Origin: Pelomonas sp036401055
GTDB lineage: Bacteria > Pseudomonadota > Gammaproteobacteria > Burkholderiales > Burkholderiaceae_C
Assembly (NCBI GenBank): GCA_036401055.1
Contig: DASWWC010000302.1
Coordinates: forward strand, 1-22,952
Direction: 5' to 3'
DNA: 22,952 nt
The position numbers were made by a program, and so were the translations under genes. A model generated the notes under the pieces. It worked only from the letters and a program-made list of their open reading frames with translations, did no database searches and had not been told where the DNA came from. Below are positions 22,516 to 22,952 of this stretch, in pieces; the stretch's first letter is position 1, and each line of letters starts with the position of its first letter.

Positions 22516-22952
22516 CAGAAGACGAAGTCCAGCGCCACTGTGAGCATGCGGACCTTGCCGTCCCAGCCCGCGGCCGTTTGCGGCAGCACGATCTCGTCGC
22601 TGCGCGATGTGAGGGGGTCGCGTGTCGAGCGCCAGTGCTCCCACTGCAGCTTCAGCGCGGCCTGTTCATGCAGGTCCCAGCGCAGGCCGGCCATCACGAT
22701 GCGGCGGTCCTGCATGGCCTGGAGGCGGCGGTCCACCGCATGGATGAACGCTGCATCCGCCGCCGGCGTGCCCGGCGAAACCCGCAGGCCCAGCGGCGCC
22801 TCGCGGTAGCGCGACGCGCCCACGGCTGCGAATGGGGTCCAGCGGTCAAGACGGCGCGACAGCAGCGCATACCAGCCGTCGGCGTCGGGCGTCACGACGG
22901 AGTTGCTGAACCGGCGCAGCCATTCCATGTCCAGCGTCCAGGGGCCCCAGTT
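22515..22952 (-). CDS. Outer-membrane beta-barrel/porin-like protein (5' part outside window)
   Basis: Only the last 145 codons are in the window; the reading frame is open to the right edge. The segment shows alternating amphipathic strands with aromatic residues (WTLDMEWLRRF, GWYALLSRRLDRWTPFAAVGASRYRE, KLQWEHWRS, VRMLTVALDFVF) and ends in Phe, the C-terminal signature recognised by the BAM machinery. This fits a porin-like barrel, but the exact family cannot be fixed from the fragment. It is the most upstream gene seen of the coupled operon with the fused solute-binding protein, the PAS-LuxR regulator and the DUF3667 protein. Confidence 0.75.
   Translation of the reverse strand, partial: NWGPWTLDMEWLRRFSNSVVTPDADGWYALLSRRLDRWTPFAAVGASRYREAPLGLRVSPGTPAADAAFIHAVDRRLQAMQDRRIVMAGLRWDLHEQAALKLQWEHWRSTRDPLTSRSDEIVLPQTAAGWDGKVRMLTVALDFVF

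Overview
The window is high-GC DNA, densely packed with ordinary chromosomal genes. It most resembles a betaproteobacterium of the order Burkholderiales, in the Rubrivivax/Leptothrix/Roseateles neighbourhood. That placement is an inference from the GC-rich codon use, the uppP-map-glnD block, the TetR / methyltransferase-like / TolC block, a PEP-CTERM protein and the BigR-type sulfide cluster. I see no insertion sequence, prophage, CRISPR array, integrase or rRNA gene.

Left part (1-5300). A complete tripartite RND efflux operon is read leftward: periplasmic adaptor lipoprotein, HAE1-type RND pump, and a NodT/OprM-type outer-membrane lipoprotein cut by the window edge. Upstream of it lie a rho-independent terminator and a tRNA-Ala(CGC) gene on the same strand. 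Next comes a rightward oligopeptidase B with a predicted signal peptide. Its stop codon touches the stop codon of the leftward uppP-map-glnD housekeeping cluster (undecaprenyl-diphosphatase, methionine aminopeptidase, PII uridylyltransferase).

Middle (11.9-17.6 kb). A TetR/AcrR repressor, apparently starting at TTG, has a near-perfect inverted repeat over its own promoter. It is followed by a protein-L-isoaspartate methyltransferase-like protein lacking the usual GQTIS signature, and by a TolC-family outer-membrane channel. A convergent metallo-beta-lactamase-fold gene (Blh/persulfide dioxygenase type) is divergent from a BigR/SqrR-type ArsR repressor with two cysteines 66 residues apart, the family spacing. 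The repressor leads an operon with two half-size YeeE/YedE membrane proteins and a DUF599 membrane protein. The shared control region holds a 10-bp-arm inverted repeat over two divergent promoters. The whole reads as a reactive-sulfur-responsive detoxification and transport unit.

Right part (17.6-22.95 kb). yaaA (peroxide stress) overlaps by four bases a prolyl-4-hydroxylase-like 2OG-Fe(II) dioxygenase. A PEP-CTERM exported protein follows, behind a repeat-rich leader. Converging on it is a leftward set of four overlapping genes: an outer-membrane beta-barrel protein (partial), a periplasmic protein that appears to fuse an SBP_bac_3 domain to a small PstS-like domain, a PAS-LuxR regulator, and a zinc-ribbon DUF3667 membrane protein. 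No permease or ATPase is seen with it. This coupled set is the least explained part of the window and the best candidate for an undescribed sensing or uptake system.
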